Positions 11,301-23,772 are shown, numbered from the stretch's first letter. The stretch: 64,000 bases of DNA from Allolobophora icterica (GCA_963556255.1 OY744608.1:28247028-28311027), one strand, 5' to 3'. The notes: a model not told the origin generated them from the letters alone. A program made the numbers and translations.

Positions 11301-12358
11301 GGTGAAATAAAATCTGGAGTTTCTCTTGCCAGCAGATCCACAGTTTCTCTTGCTCGGCAGACGTCTTTGGGGGGGGAGTTCCCCCAGGATTTGTGTTTTT
11401 CCCCCCAGAGGCCAGCAATATTATAGTGTAGAGAAGTGTTTGGGAGGGAAATTCCCCCCAGGATACACGGTTTTCCCGCTGAGAGGTGAGTAATATACTT
11501 TTTCAGAGACGAATCCCGAAAAAATGTAAAGAGTTGGACGAATGACTAAAAAGAAAAGGTCATCAGTTTTTTTGGAAGATGAAAGTCGAAAAAGTTTGGA
11601 TGAAAGTTTCAAAGGTTGAAAGTTGGAAAAGTAAGAAACTCTTTCAGGACAAGAAATTGGTTGGTCCCCCACAAACCTTGTTTCCCCTCCCAGAAGAGGG
11701 GGACTAGATTAAACACTGCTTGCTCGGTGAGCTGGAGCACTGTCCTGCTGGAATATGAAATTCCTTCAAAATCCTTTTTGTTCCGTAATGTTTTTCTTGT
11801 CTTAAAATTTTAATCAAGCTCAAGCCATCTTCACTGAAAACTATTTTCTTTAATTATCATCTGCTTAAATGGAAATGAAGTCATTATGACGTCATACTTT
11901 TTTACTAAGTAGAGTATGCAGTGAGTCAAGAAACAGGACAAAAAGAACAATAGACGTTTTCTCGATTGGGTCTCACTTCGAACTATCTTCAAAACACGAT
12001 TTACTCGCAATGAAAACCATAATTTTCGCCTAAATTAAAAAGATATGTTCTGGGAGTAAATGTATTTCAGCTATTATAAACGAAAATTGCCGAAGAAATA
12101 GTTAGGCCTATTCGCCGAATTTCTGACAGGTCAAATAGAGGTTGTTCGCCTTTGCTAGAAATTTTGATCGTTACATTTGCTGTTTTTGACAGGCAATTAG
12201 AAACTGGATGTGACGTATCTCTTTCGTCTTTAATAACCTGGTCACTGCTTCTGTCAATAGAAAATAAACACATCTGCTTTTAGATTCGATTTTGTAAGTA
12301 TAAATGTTATAAATTTGAAAGTTATAACAATAATAAATATATTAATAAACAGCACTAG
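11301..12358. other. Repeat-like spacer, no gene seen
   Basis: Two stretches with G-run then CCCCCAGGAT (11365-11390 and 11425-11465) look like duplicated ends of an unknown element. No coding exon recognised. Confidence 0.4.
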
Positions 12359-12359
12359 C

Positions 12360-12466
<107 letters not shown>

Positions 12467-12764
12467 AACGACAATTTATATGGCGCCGTAACACGGCCGC
12501 TACAAGGGCGCCTCACAACTTTTAGCATGTACATTTAGCAAAGGCAAGAATAGCAAAGGCGCAGAAGGGAGTCATGGCAGGACTAAATATCATATGGAAG
12601 ACCAAACAAATCAGTTACAAGACCAAATTAAATATCATAAAACCATGTGTGTTTAGCACAGCTCTTCATGCCTGCGAATAATGGGCAATTAAAAAGACGG
12701 GCCACTGGACCAGAATAAAATATTGGCATTTGAAATGTACTGCTATTGGAGGATAATACATGCA

Positions 12765-12880
12765 CCTAAATTGGACAATGAAGGTGACAAATTGGGAATT
12801 TCGAAGAAGACTGAATATAAAGAAAGAGCTAATGCAAACAGTAATGAAGAGAAAACTAAGTCTATTGGGGTATATATCTG
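12765..12880 (+). pseudogene. LINE ORF2 C-terminal remnant
   Basis: The + strand reads WEFRRRLNIKKELMQTVMK then RKLSLLGYIS. It is the same LINE region as the minus-strand relic at 4690-4830. About 38 codons survive. Confidence 0.6.
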
Positions 12881-12884
12881 CCTG

Positions 12885-13012
12885 ACTGACCCTTTGGATC
12901 TTGACCTGCATGGAATTGATTTTGCCCACCCAACCCGCCTAGCGATTCTGATTTGATTGAGCTGTGAATAGGCTGGTTCCCGAGACTTCGCTTTTGTGGG
13001 GGCTGTAGAAAT
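12885..13012 (-). repeat. Dispersed repeat family D, minus copy
   Basis: The reverse complement contains TTTCTACAGCCCCCACAAAA, GCGAAGTCTCGGGAACCAGC and TATTCACAGC, as in the copies at 17533 and 34293. The adjacent hAT copy 2 begins where this repeat ends. Confidence 0.7.
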
Positions 13013-13016
13013 TTCA

Positions 13017-13828
13017 TCAAGGTCTTGGTCTCGAGTGCACTCGAGTTCGTTTTTAAAAGTCTTGGTCTTGGTCTTGAGACCAAAAGTCTTGGTCTTGGTC
13101 TTGGTCTTGAGGTTCAAGGTCGGTTTTGCAAGACCAAGACCAAGACTTTTGTCAATATGAAGAGTCATTAATTTTAACCAACGGCAAGAATTTTAAAAAT
13201 TTATACAATAATTAAAAATTTATACAATAATTACTAATACAGTTATTGTTTTAGTACCGTATTTACACTGTGTGAATGAGGCTTCGCTGTTGTTTTGGAT
13301 AATTATTTTGACGTCCGGTTATTTACCATGGAATGATTTCAAAACAGACTCACGATTTGTAGGCCTACATTATTTTGCATCCGGTTCTTGAAAAGCTGCT
13401 TTGTGTGCTAGCGATTTCAGAACCTGTAGACCGTATTTTTTCACATTGCGGAATTTTTATAAGGCCTCACAGGTCACGTCTTGGTCAGAAAATTCTGAGC
13501 GAATTGGTTTTTATAAATTCAACAGGCATTTGGAATAACATTTTGCATGAAAGACTGCATTTAGAGTTGTTTTGCTTGAATAAAATAAAAGACGTACGTA
13601 GGCCTACGTTTTCATTAAAATAACGAGTAGTCCGACTTGACAATTTTTTTAGTAAGGAATAGAAGACTGGATATGACTGTGATTTTTTGGGTCTTATCCT
13701 CGGTCTTGGTCTTGAGGTTCAAGGTCTTGGTCTTGGTCTTGAGGTTCAAGGTCTTGGTCTTGGTCTTGAGGTTCAAGGTCTTGGTCTGTGTCTTGGTCTT
13801 GAGGTTTAAGGTCTTGACAACAAGACTG
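13017..13828 (+). mobile_element. Non-autonomous hAT element, copy 2
   Basis: Same architecture as 58983-59825: left array of GTCTTGG units with CTCGAGTGCACTCGAG, a middle with a hAT dimerisation remnant at 13370-13540 (HPVLEKLLCV, PVDRIFSHCGIFIRPHRSRL, SELVF), a right array, and the family terminus GACAACAAGACTG at 13816-13828. The left terminus is absent. An additional inverted array fragment follows at 13871-13943. Confidence 0.8.
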
Positions 13829-13939
13829 GCCTAAACAAGATCTGCACAACTTAAGACTATTAGCACAAGACCGAGGACTATGACCAAGACCAAGACCAAG
13901 ACCTTGAACCTCAAGACCGAGACCAAGACCGAGACCTTG

Positions 13940-14640
13940 AACTGGTGGATAGAGACAGATTAATGATTTTGGTTATAATAGGAACAAGAAGAGTTGCACA
14001 GTCTTTGAGTAAGGATGTTGAGATTGTGTCGAGATCGCATTGTTTGTTTTGCGAGGCTTGAATGAGGATAGTGATTTCTGCTTCGGTAGCAGGCTCAAAC
14101 AGGTTACAGGATGCAGTAGGCGGCAAAGTTGTGTCATTGTGGTCGCGTGAGAGGAAAGAGTTGGTTTGTGTGGAGATTAATTTTGATGAGAGAGTCTGCA
14201 GTGAGAGACGGAGGGAAGACAATATTGGTCGGTGACAGGGCTGTAGTCGAGGGGGTAGACGCGAGTATACAGCGTGTAGGCCTACTCACCTTTAGAGACC
14301 GTATAGGCCTACTCACCTCACAAACTATTTATATTTATTTATATTAAAATACTGTAGTGTCTACTAACCTCTAATTTGTTTCGGAAACCTAACCGGTATT
14401 GTGTACTCACCTCTAATTTTTACCACTAGGCCTACAGCCCTGGTCGGTGAAGAATGATGCAAAGGAGTCGGCGATGGATGCATGTGCCATAGAGTTTGGG
14501 AAGGGTTGAGAGGAGCTACGGTGAAGAAGATTGTTTATGGTTTTCCAAAGAGATAACCCTTACTAGAACCAGAACGTCTGTGTGCTCATTCCAGACGGCA
14601 GCGAAGATGACTTGAGAGCTTGAAGGAAAGAATTAAGTAA
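13940..14640 (-). pseudogene. CR1/L2-like LINE fragment (region before RT), inverted
   Basis: Minus-strand residues include LWKTINNLLHRSS, DSFASFFTD, LSLQTLSSKLIST and LDTISTSLLKDCATLLVPI followed by TKIINLSL. This is the linker and RT-start region of CR1/L2-type LINEs. The MITE 14236-14442 splits it. The fragment lies head-to-head with the RT half at 14688-15815, a geometry considered in the findings. Confidence 0.7.
14236..14442. mobile_element. 207-bp hAT-like MITE, TSD GTCGGTGA
   Basis: The inverted ends read CAGGGCTGTAG (left) and CTACAGCCCTG (right), with a perfect duplication GTCGGTGA (14228-14235 and 14443-14450). Copies lie at 40947-41153 and about 63150-63339. The interior repeats GTGTACTCACCTCTAATTT. 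Confidence 0.9.
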
Positions 14641-14687
14641 GTAAGTAAGTAAGTATATCCTTTATTAATCAAACTGCTAACCGCATT

Positions 14688-15865
14688 TTGGTTTACACAT
14701 GTATATCTAAATCTTTTGGCATTGCTGACTCTGCTCTTCTTTGGTTTCGCTCATTCCTTACTGATCGCTCTGTTTCTGTTGTTTTTGGACCTACCCGCTC
14801 TCCTTGGACTCACATCCCGTATGGACTACCTCAGGGCTCTGTCCTCGCTCCCCTTCTGTTCATTCTGTATACCTCGGATCTAGCTGGGGTTCTTGGTCCA
14901 ATGGGTGTTTCGTCTCACCAATACGCTGATGACACACAGGCATACCTCCATGGTCCAGCCAACTCGCCTGCTCTTATGGTTGAACGCATCCTGGAGGCTT
15001 CCTCTGCTCTTGATCTCTGGTTGTCCTCAAATCGCCTTCGTCGTAACTATGATAAAACCAAGTGCATTTGGCTTGGCAATCGTGTCCAGCTTGCCAGGAT
15101 TGATGCTGACTCTCTGCGCCTCAGGTTTCCCAATGTGTACTTCTCCTCCTCTGTCCGTGATCTTGGATTTGTCCTAGATCCTACTCTTTCTCTATCTGAT
15201 CATGTCAATAGTGTCTCTCGCTCGTGTTTTTACTATTTACGCCAACTTCGTGCCATTCGCCAGTCTCTTCCGCTGCATGCGATTGTGACCTTGGTTCATG
15301 CTCTGATCTGTACTAGGATTGACTACGGAAATGCTGTCTATATTGGCCTGTCCTCTACTAACACATCTAAACTTCAGTCCATCCTTAATGCTGCTGCTCG
15401 CCTTATAGGGGGCATCATGAAGTTTGCCCATATCTCTTCCTACATCCGGGACTCCCTTCACTGGCTTCCCATTCACCAACGCATTCAATTTAAGGTCCTT
15501 TCCCTCATGCGTAACTGTCTTGTTGGCTCAGCTCCGCTGTATCTCAGGGCTTACTGCACCCCAGTTTCCAGTTTGCCTGGTCGGGCCTCTCTCCTGTCAT
15601 CTGCCCGTGGCCTCTTGTTAGTCCCTTGGATGCGCACTGCCACTGCCCAGTCCCGTAGTTTTGCGGTTGTGGGCCCTTCCAGTTGGAACAGCCTCCCTCA
15701 GGGCTTTAGGCTTGTCCTCCTCTCTCTGTCTCCTGCCCAGTCTCGCAAGCGCCTGAAAACATTTCTCTTTGTCAGTGAAGACACTGACACGGGTCGGGAG
15801 CGCCTCTGTTTATGAGTGGCGCAATATAAATCCTCGATTACAATTACAATTACAATTACAATCAC
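14688..15865 (+). pseudogene. CR1/L2-like LINE, 3' half of reverse transcriptase plus 3' end
   Basis: An open frame to 15815 encodes RT motif B (LPQGSVLAPLLFILY, about residues 48-62), the catalytic YADD (residue 78 on), thumb-like sequence with DYGNAVYIGL, and the C-terminal block FAVVGPSSWNSLPQG. The N-terminal half of RT and any endonuclease are missing, so this is a 5'-truncated copy. The 3' end is typical: GAGTGGCGCAATATAAAT followed by tandem ATTACA units, shared with the tail at 22260-22415. The frame is undamaged over 375 codons, so the insertion is fairly young. Confidence 0.88.
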
Positions 15866-16010
15866 GTCCAGATTAAAGTACTAAGGCCTATATTCCGGTG
15901 AAAATCATCCTAATTATGAAAGATTTACGAGCTATACTGTCAGCAGTCGGGAGAAACCGATTATGAACACGGGGTCGCAATTAAAGTATAGGCCCTAACC
16001 CGTATGCTTA
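15866..16010. other. Short spacer
   Basis: Nothing recognised between two LINE fragments. Confidence 0.3.
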
Positions 16011-16450
16011 ACAAGGACATGTAAGGACGGTCGTGAAAAGTTTAGAATCACCAGTACGGATCAATTGTTCGAATCTAGGGCAGTGCACGTGCGCACAGGA
16101 AGATAACCAGCTTTAATCAGTCTCCTAAAAATTGCCTGTAGTCTCTCACGTCCCCTCTGCCCCACATAACCCCACCAAGCGGACGCAGCGTACGTCATCC
16201 TCGCCACTGTGGTAGCTGTCACCACATCGTACAAGGACATGTAAGGGCGGTCGTGAAAAGTTTAGAATCACCAGTACGGATCAATTGTTCGAATTTAGGG
16301 CAGTGCACGTGCGCACAGGAAGATAACCAGCTTTAATCAGTCTCCTAAAAATTGCCTGTAGTCTCTCACGTCCCCTCTGCCCCACATAACCCCAAAAAGC
16401 GGACGCAGCGTACGTCATCCTCGCCACTGTGGTAGCTGTCACCACATCGT
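16011..16450. repeat. 220-bp tandem duplication inside a LINE remnant
   Basis: The block starting ACAAGGACATGTAAGG at 16011 restarts at 16231 and ends ACCACATCGTACA, with only a few mismatches (for example CACCAAG against CAAAAAG). The low divergence shows a recent local duplication. Confidence 0.95.
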
Positions 16451-16964
16451 ACATTGAGGGGCCAAGTAGTCCATGAGTAGTAAGGATCCGTAATGCATAC
16501 ATTGATTGCCTTGCACCAGCGCATAGATTGTCAACATGCACGTCAAAGCAGAAGTCATCGGAGAGCGTGACACCCAAGATCTTCATGATTCTGACTCTGG
16601 AAAGACCAGGAATCTCCATCGGCTGGTTTTCATTCAGTTTTCTTCTCGGCTTACGGACAACCATTTCCTGGGTCTTTGCTTGGTTAAGCTTCAGATTACA
16701 TCTCGCAGCCCAGATCTCGATGTGCCTGATTTCCGTGTTTATCAGGTTGCTATTGGCAGCAGGAACCAGGAGATAGGTAGGCCCTATATCGTTAGCGTAC
16801 TTGAGTATCCGGTTAGTTGGATGTTTAGGTTTAAGTTTGGATATTGCTGTTAGGAACAGTATCGGACCAGTTCCTGATCCCTGGACAATACTGCAGAATT
16901 GAACTATAACGTACCCCCACGTCGTCGTCGTCGTCTCCGAAGCACCCACGCCTCGCGACGTCAT
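16281..16964 (-). pseudogene. LINE RT C-terminal fragment
   Basis: The minus frame contains IVQGSGTGPILFL (RT motif B), KYANDIGPTYLL (a degraded FADD motif C with N in place of the first D), the thumb-like MKILGVTLSDDF and DNLCAGARQSMYALRI, and FRRLIKAGYLP near its end. It resembles the CR1-group element at 19070-22015 in the same regions. It lacks the N-terminal half. Its 3' part is duplicated in tandem at 16011-16230. Confidence 0.75.
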
Positions 16965-17058
16965 CGATTCATCCTCGCAAGTCGCAACCCATCGTCCTCA
17001 TCCCGCAAGGGTCGCTCTCGTGCGACAGCGCTGGAGGGAGGGGAGGTATACTGCTGTG

Positions 17059-18717
17059 CAGTGGCGTCGCCAGGGCTACGAGGTTGGGGGGGCAAGAAAT
17101 ACGTAACAAAAGCATTGCGAGCGCCGAAGGCGCGAAGCCGCGATTGCCGAAGGCAAGAAGCCCCTAACGACTAGGGGGTCTGGGGGAGCGTCGTGAGCTC
17201 CCCCAGCGGGGTCTGGGGCGGAGCCCCAGAAGCCGACGCAATTTTGAGCATTTGCTGCCAAATGGAGTACATTTTGGGCTCATTTTTACCTTTTTACATC
17301 TCAATTTTTCAATGATGAGTTCGAAATAAAACTACCTAAACCATCTCGATCTGTGAAAAAATGCGACTATATTATATGTGAAGAAACTGAGATTTCAGAT
17401 GTTAGAAATCATAACTGAAAACTCATCCATTCCAGCGGGGTCTGGGGCGGAGCCCCAGAAACCGACGCAATTTTAAGCATATTTGATGCCAAATGGAGTA
17501 CATTTTGGTCTCTTGTTTACCTTAAATTTTTCAACGACGATTTCAAATCGTAATCATAATCTCGAGGTTTCTAAGCGCCCACAAAAGCGAAGTCGCGGGA
17601 ACCAGCTTATTCACGGGCGCTTATTCAAATCAAAATCGATAGGCGTGGGGGTGAAATCGGTTCCAGGTCAAGATTCAAAAGGTCAATCAGGCAGACAGTC
17701 AGGTGGGTGGTGTTTAGAATTGAATCGACATTCGCTATAGGCGAAAGAGGAGGAATCGAGATAGAAATTTTACTGCTTTACTGCATTTTACTGCTGCCAC
17801 CTAGGGAGTGGAAGGCTGAGTCGACTTAGAGGGGCTTACGGGTATCGAACCCGACTATTCTATTCGTTCAGATATTTTAAGCCAGTAAAGAGATTTCAGG
17901 ACAAGAGTGATAAATCAAACCACCTAAAATTCCTAAATCATCTCGATCTGTGAAAAAATGTGACTATATTTACGTGAGGAAACCGAGACTTTAGGTGTTA
18001 GAAGTTAATCAAAATTTAAAAACTCATATATTCACATTGCACTATGACTAGGAATGCAGCGCAGCGCGCAGTCGTACAAAAGTCCTGTTATAGCGCGCTA
18101 TAAATCTTTTATTGTATAGAAGACACTGACCGTCTTAGGCTATCCGCATATGACTCAGCATAGAAGCCTGTCTTTGTATCTAACACCTTGTAGCGACCTG
18201 CAAGCCGGCGAATTCGTGCACCAGCTTCCACACTAGCTTGCTATGCCACGCACCCTTGTAATGGCATGCTTCTGAGGGGCCTATGCCCAAATTTATCCAG
18301 CTGCGTGGTGACCTGGTTTGACCCAGCCGGGTCATCTCAGCCACCCCAGCGGGTCATCTCAGCCACAATCCTCCTCTATCCGCCTCCTCCTCCTCTGTGC
18401 CTTCGCTGCTTCCATACAAGGCCCTGCTCCCTCACTCACGCCTAACTGCCACAACACAGCGCAGCCACTCTGCTAGCCAATTTCTTACAGCGCTCCGCAC
18501 CAACTTCAACTGTAAGAATGTACTGTATTTCCATCTCCTGATCTACGGTGCAACAGCTCTTTGGATATTTTCAAACCTAATGGAAAGACATGTCCAACCA
18601 CATAAGGGTACCCCCCCCAAAAAAAAACACACAACGGATTTGCACGAATCCCACGACCCAGCCTGGGCATGGATGGGGGGCAGCTGCCCCCCTTGCCCCC
18701 CCGTGGCGACGCTAATG
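17059..18717. mobile_element. hAT-like element with TSD CTGCTGTG, carrying nested repeats
   Basis: The ends are inverted (left CAGTGGCGTCGCCAGGG; right, reverse complemented, CATTAGCGTCGCCACGG) and flanked by a perfect duplication CTGCTGTG (17051-17058 and 18718-18725). Inside, a block GGGGTCTGGGGCGGAGCCCC is found at about 17198 and 17437, and a block with CATCTCGATCTGTG at 17341 and 17938. Family D repeat is inserted at 17533-17760. No transposase frame was recognised. Confidence 0.8.
17533..17760 (+). repeat. Dispersed repeat family D, copy nested in a hAT-like element
   Basis: CGTAATCATAATCTCGAGG, AGCGCCCACAAAAGCGAAGT, CGGGAACCAGCTTATTCACG and GAAATCGGTTCCAGGTCAAG align in order with 34293-34470. 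The copy splits an internal repeat of the host element. Confidence 0.8.
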
Positions 18718-18829
18718 CTGCTGTGTGAGAACCTCTCACTCACGCTCGGCGCTACTTATAAAATGATTAGACGAGTCGAGTTGCATACGGCTAGTTGATA
18801 TAAGTAATCAATATATAAGCCTATTGTAT

Positions 18830-18900
18830 ATTTGTTGCTTTGCCTATGTGGGTCCTTCATCCTGGAAAAGTCTTCCCCAGTCCGTCCGCCAAGAGCCATA
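18830..18900 (+). pseudogene. LINE C-terminal fragment
   Basis: AYVGPSSWKSLPQSVRQ can be read, the conserved GPSSWNSLP block near the end of CR1/L2-type ORF2. Only about 20 codons remain. Confidence 0.55.
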
Positions 18901-19069
18901 ATTAATTCGTTTATTGCAATAATTCCCGTTGACACAAATGCAACAGGATTACACAGACTATAAAAACATTGACAGCAAATGCGGGTAAATCAGATCTCAA
19001 TTAGGTTTCAGTTACTAGTTAATAAATGTTTCTATAAACTTTAGGGCCTATAGGCGGACAAATTTCCTT

Positions 19070-22015
19070 CTATCTACCTCCTCAATACCACCAGTTTGGC
19101 CAAACCGAACAAGCTTGGACTTTTGGAGACGGATCTTGTACAAAACAGAGCTGACATCGCCTTAATTACAGAAACATGGTTCTGTAAGAAACATCTAGAC
19201 AAGGACATTTCACTGAAAAATTTTCAACTATTTAGACATGACAGGTCCAAGAGGAAAGGAGGGGGAGTATGTGCCTACGTACACAATCGTATCAACTGTT
19301 CCGTTTTAAATATGGTGGCTAACTTAAATACTCCTGATCTATTAGAAGTTTTGTGGCTGCACTGTCTGCTGAATGATGATAGACAGTCCCTTATGATTGC
19401 ATGTGTTTACCACCCGCCTAAACCTCTGTATCAGTCTTCTCTGTTAGCTAACAAACTTAGCAATGACATTGAGTTTATTAGCAATCAGTACACTAATGCC
19501 ACCATTGTTATTGCAGGTGATTTGAATGATTTGAATGTTATTTTCCTGGAAGATTTGGGGTTTTCTCAGATTGTTAAAACTTGTACTCATGGCAAAAAAA
19601 TTCTAGATAAGGTTTTTGTTAATGAGCCTGGCTTGTTGCATGCTGAAGTTTTTCAGAGTTTGGTCAAGACCAAACATAAAGCGGTTTTGATTTCTGAGAT
19701 CAACTCCAATGGTAATATGGTTATGCAGGCATCGCAAAAAAGGAAAATAAAGCTGTATGACCGCAGAGAGCAATATATTGCGTCTCTTAGGTTCTCTATA
19801 AATTTGCACGATTGGTCTACGTTCTTTAATACCTCTGATGTCACTCTGCTGTACAACATGTTTCTTCAAAACATTTCTGCGCTTATTGACAAGTGCATCC
19901 CGTCTAGAACTGTCACAATAAAACCCAAAGACCCAGACTTCATAACACCTCTCATAAAGTCACTTCTAAACAAGCGTAATAAACTTCGAAGGAAGGGTCG
20001 AATGGATGATGCAGACTCGCTTGCAGGTAGAATCAATCAGCTGATCTTGGAAAACGCACAAACACGTTTTTCTTCATTGCAAGATGCCACACCTAAGCAG
20101 CTTTGGGATGCGGTAAAAAAGCGAAACTCATCTTCTCTGACCAGCGACACTAAAAATTCGTCAGGTCTCTTCGATGACATCAATATGGCCAATAACTTCT
20201 ATGCTGACATAGCAACTTCGGTGGACTATTCGGCTGAGGAAATCCATAATCTTAAAAATAATACAGGAGCCAGTACTGGAATAAATAAATCATATGTGAG
20301 TATACTGGAAGTTGAAAGGCTCCTGCGCACACAGCGAAACACAGCTGCTGGTCTTGATGGATTGCCTGCTTGGCTCTTTCAGAAATGTTCTTATGAGTTG
20401 GCGGAATTGGTAACTCATGTGTTTAATTGCTCTTTTGAAACTGGGACCATTCCAGATAACTGGCGCATCGCGGTGGTCACTCCTGTAAATAAAGTTTCCA
20501 AACCATCTACTCTGTCTGACTTCAGACCTATATCTGTAACTCCAATCCTGTCAAGAATCGCAGAAAAAATTGTTGTTTCTAAGTGGCTTAGACCCAATTT
20601 GCCCCAAGAAGCTCTAGAGGATCAGTTTGGCTTCAGACCAACTGGCAGTTGTACCAGTGCACTCACCTTCTTTCTACATCACGTCACCCAGATGCTAGAA
20701 AGTAACTCTTATGTGCGTTGTTTGTTAGTCGACTTCTCTAAAGCTTTTGATGTTGTTGACCATTCAGTTCTAATACCTAAAGTCATGGCTTTAAACATGC
20801 TGCCTGAAATTTCAAATTGGGTCATTGACTTCCTAAGTGGTCGATCTCAAGTCCTCAAATATGGCAATGTACTTTCTGATTCTACTTCCATTAATCGCAG
20901 TATTATCCAAGGGTCTGGTCTTGGTCCCACCCTCTACATTGTAATGGAGAGCGATCTTAAACCCGTCTCTCTGTCCAACATCCTTTTCAAATTTGCAGAT
21001 GATACTATATAACCTTCTCACCCCCCAAAATTCTCCTGTTAGCTTGGAATCTGAATTTGATAATATTAAGGATTGGGCCTCCAGGAACAGAATGACACTT
21101 AATTTTCCAAGACTAAAGAAATTGTATTTCATAAACCGAATCCAAGACACTTATCTCTTCCGGATCCTATCAGCAATGTTGAAAGAGTAAAAATTGTCAA
21201 ATTGCTGGGTGTTCTTTTTCGAGAAGACTTAAAATTTGATGACCATGTTTCATTTATTTTGAAGATATGCAGCCAACGCCTATACCCCCTAAAAGTCCTC
21301 CGATCTCAAGGAATGCCTCCCAGCAAACTAAAGAACATTTTTCAAGCCCTTGTAGTCTCCCGACTAACGTATGCCATACCATCTTGGGGGGGATTCCTGT
21401 CGGCTGAGCTGGGTGGAAAAATCGAATCTTTTTTGCGCAGGGCTGGGCGCAGTAACCTCTTTAATTAGTGGTGATGGTTTAACTTTAGAGAAGTTTTGTG
21501 AAAAAATTGAATTGAAGTTCTTCAAAAGCATCCAGTCACCCCAACACTGTCTTCACCAATTACTGCCTGCAGAGCACCTTCATAAATTCAACTTAAGAAA
21601 AAGGGGACATGCTTTTGAATTACCGCACTTTAATACATTGCTACATAAGAAATCCTTCATCATTCGCTCACTGTACAAGTATAAAAACTGGGTTAATGCT
21701 GGTTCTAGTACCTGTTCTGATATCTAAACTGGCTCTTTTTGTAGACCATAGTAATGCTTATGTTCCTTAGAATGTAAGGCTTAGATCATAACTTTAGTTA
21801 TAGATAGGCCTATGTATGTAAATAAGACACTATCGTTTATTGTTTATAATACTGTATAATGTATATGTATGTAAATAAGACATTATATAGAATTGCTTGT
21901 GTTTAAACTGTCTTACAGTATTACTGATATTGTGATCCTTTTGTATGTATTGTTGTAAAGTATGAGCGTTTGTCTTATACTAATAAAAGATTACTTACTT
22001 ACTTACTTACTTATA
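19070..22015 (+). mobile_element. CR1-group LINE, endonuclease plus reverse transcriptase, damaged
   Basis: The long frame 19096-21012 encodes an apurinic-type endonuclease (ADIALITETWF near the start, then GGGVCAYV, VYHPP and IVIAGDLNDLN) followed by RT (AAGLDGLPAWLF, DFRPISVTPILSRIAEK, QFGFRPTGSCTSAL, LLVDFSKAFDVVDHSVL, IQGSGLGPTLY, FADD). The frame stops right after FADD, and the thumb and C-terminal parts continue in other frames at 21020-21470 and 21371-21727, so at least two frame breaks inactivate it. The endonuclease start is missing (5' truncation). The 3' end has AATAAAAGATTACTTACTT with a TTAC tail. Confidence 0.9.
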
Positions 22016-22259
22016 TAAAGCATACGGGATATAGAGTTTTTATCGTTCTTCCCAGACAATGTGAAATTGTGAGTTCGCATTCGGAGATTGTGGGGGAATA
22101 TTTCGGTCAGCAGGGAAATAGGGTCGCAGAACATGGCCTGGGTCAGCAACGGCTGCATAGAATAGGCGTTCGTCAGCCTGCATGGCCAGCTCTGAAGCGT
22201 TCTGGATGGACGGAAAAATGAGCCAGTTCGGCGAATTTTTCTAAGTAGTTGCTCAATCA

Positions 22260-22415
22260 AAAGCTGCTTGCCCTTTCTTCTCTTCAGTTCCGTAGACGCT
22301 TGAAACCTTTTCTTTTTGCCGGTGCTGGCACTGATGCGGGTCGACAGCGCCTCTAAGACGAGTGGCGCTATATAAATGTTCGGTTACAATTACAAATTTA
22401 CAACTACAATTACAA
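22260..22415 (+). pseudogene. LINE 3' end, same family as 14688-15865
   Basis: It reads FRRRLKPFLFAG then a stop, followed by GAGTGGCGCTATATAAATG and ATTACA-type tandem units, matching the 3' end at 15740-15865. Only the last 40 or so codons and the tail are present. Confidence 0.75.
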
Positions 22416-23740
22416 TTTTAAATAAAATTTTAGGTACGAAGTACATTGTCACCAGATGGCGGATGACTATGGAATTTGTATAATATGACGTAATCCGAGT
22501 GTGGAAATTGAGTCGTTAAATATTACGTCAACAAGTTGGGAACAATCTACAATGTTTTACTAAGAACTGAAAGTTACGCCAGTTAACCAGAACAAACTAA
22601 ACTCATTCTTTTTGTACAGTAAGCGGGTCGGGCCTGTAAGTAATATTCAATTTTTCTGAAGCGTTAGAATCTTGTATTGCTCAGATATACCCCACGAGGG
22701 TTGTGCCGGGTTTCAGATTTTCGAAACGCTTGCAATCAAATCTAAGCGTAGAACTTGTATAGAGTCAATGCACCATCGCGATAATGCAGGAGGCTTTGAC
22801 GTCGACCTGTCCGTTCATTTTTTGCTGTTTTTTTTTACAAACCCTGTGTGCAACATAAACCACAGCAAATTAAACTAGGCAAATTCAGCAATCGTATAGT
22901 ATCGGGGCCACACGCCCGCGATGAGTCGTCGTGTGGGACGCAATGTCCAACAGGAAAAGCGATTGACGTTAAGTCTGCAGTGACTTGCGGACTGTGGTCA
23001 TTGGAAAAACTGTCAGTATTGTAGTGGTATAGATGAGTTCCGTTTATAACTGTATGTTTACTTTTATGTACGTTTTACTGCGCACGTCATATTCGTAAAT
23101 TTTGGCATGTCATGCATTCATCTGAACTAAGCTGAGTGGTCACACTTGTTTGGCCCCCAAAGGGTTTAAGAAATCTCTTAGCGAAAAAGGTTGTGCACCA
23201 TTGAGTCCTAGCAGGTACATGTACGCAAGTATGTGAAATGTTCTAGCATTTTAATATTCCACTATGCTCAAATTGTCTCTGCAAATATTGTTAATGTATG
23301 TATGTATGTATATTCATTAATAACAACATTCTTGGATTAAAGTTCAATGAGTCCTTATGTGGTAGAGAAAACTTTTGTGTCCTTTGTTGGAGGTTGTATA
23401 GTTTTAAACGCTGTAGCTGGCATGTTCACCAGAGGACATGAAGCTAGTTGTTCTAACAGATACATCTTACTGACGAAGTTACAGCGAGTTTAACGCATAC
23501 TTCATGTTTATTTTTAAATCAGTCAATCACAATTACAGCACACCAAGAGATACCAAATATTAGATAATATATATCTCGCCCTGCTGGTCCCCAATACTAT
23601 AAGATTGTGCAAATTCTATTCTTTAGGATACAATATCATTACAAAAGCCCTGTAGCTACCAGCACAGAGATAATCAAGATTAGTGTATTCTCTCAGAATT
23701 GGCACTATATAAATTTGCAATTACTAAAGCAGTGCTGACC
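22416..23740. other. Upstream region of FBXL6, no gene seen
   Basis: No exon, repeat partner or long reading frame was recognised over 1.3 kb. It includes a short GTAT repeat near 23297. The promoter and any 5' non-coding exon of FBXL6 could lie here, but I cannot point to one. Confidence 0.4.
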
Positions 23741-23772
23741 GTTGAGTTTTGATTTTCCTTTCAGTTGATACT

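Noticed and set aside
22672..22878. 68-codon frame upstream of FBXL6
   Set aside because: No domain, no splice context and no partner; too weak to call.
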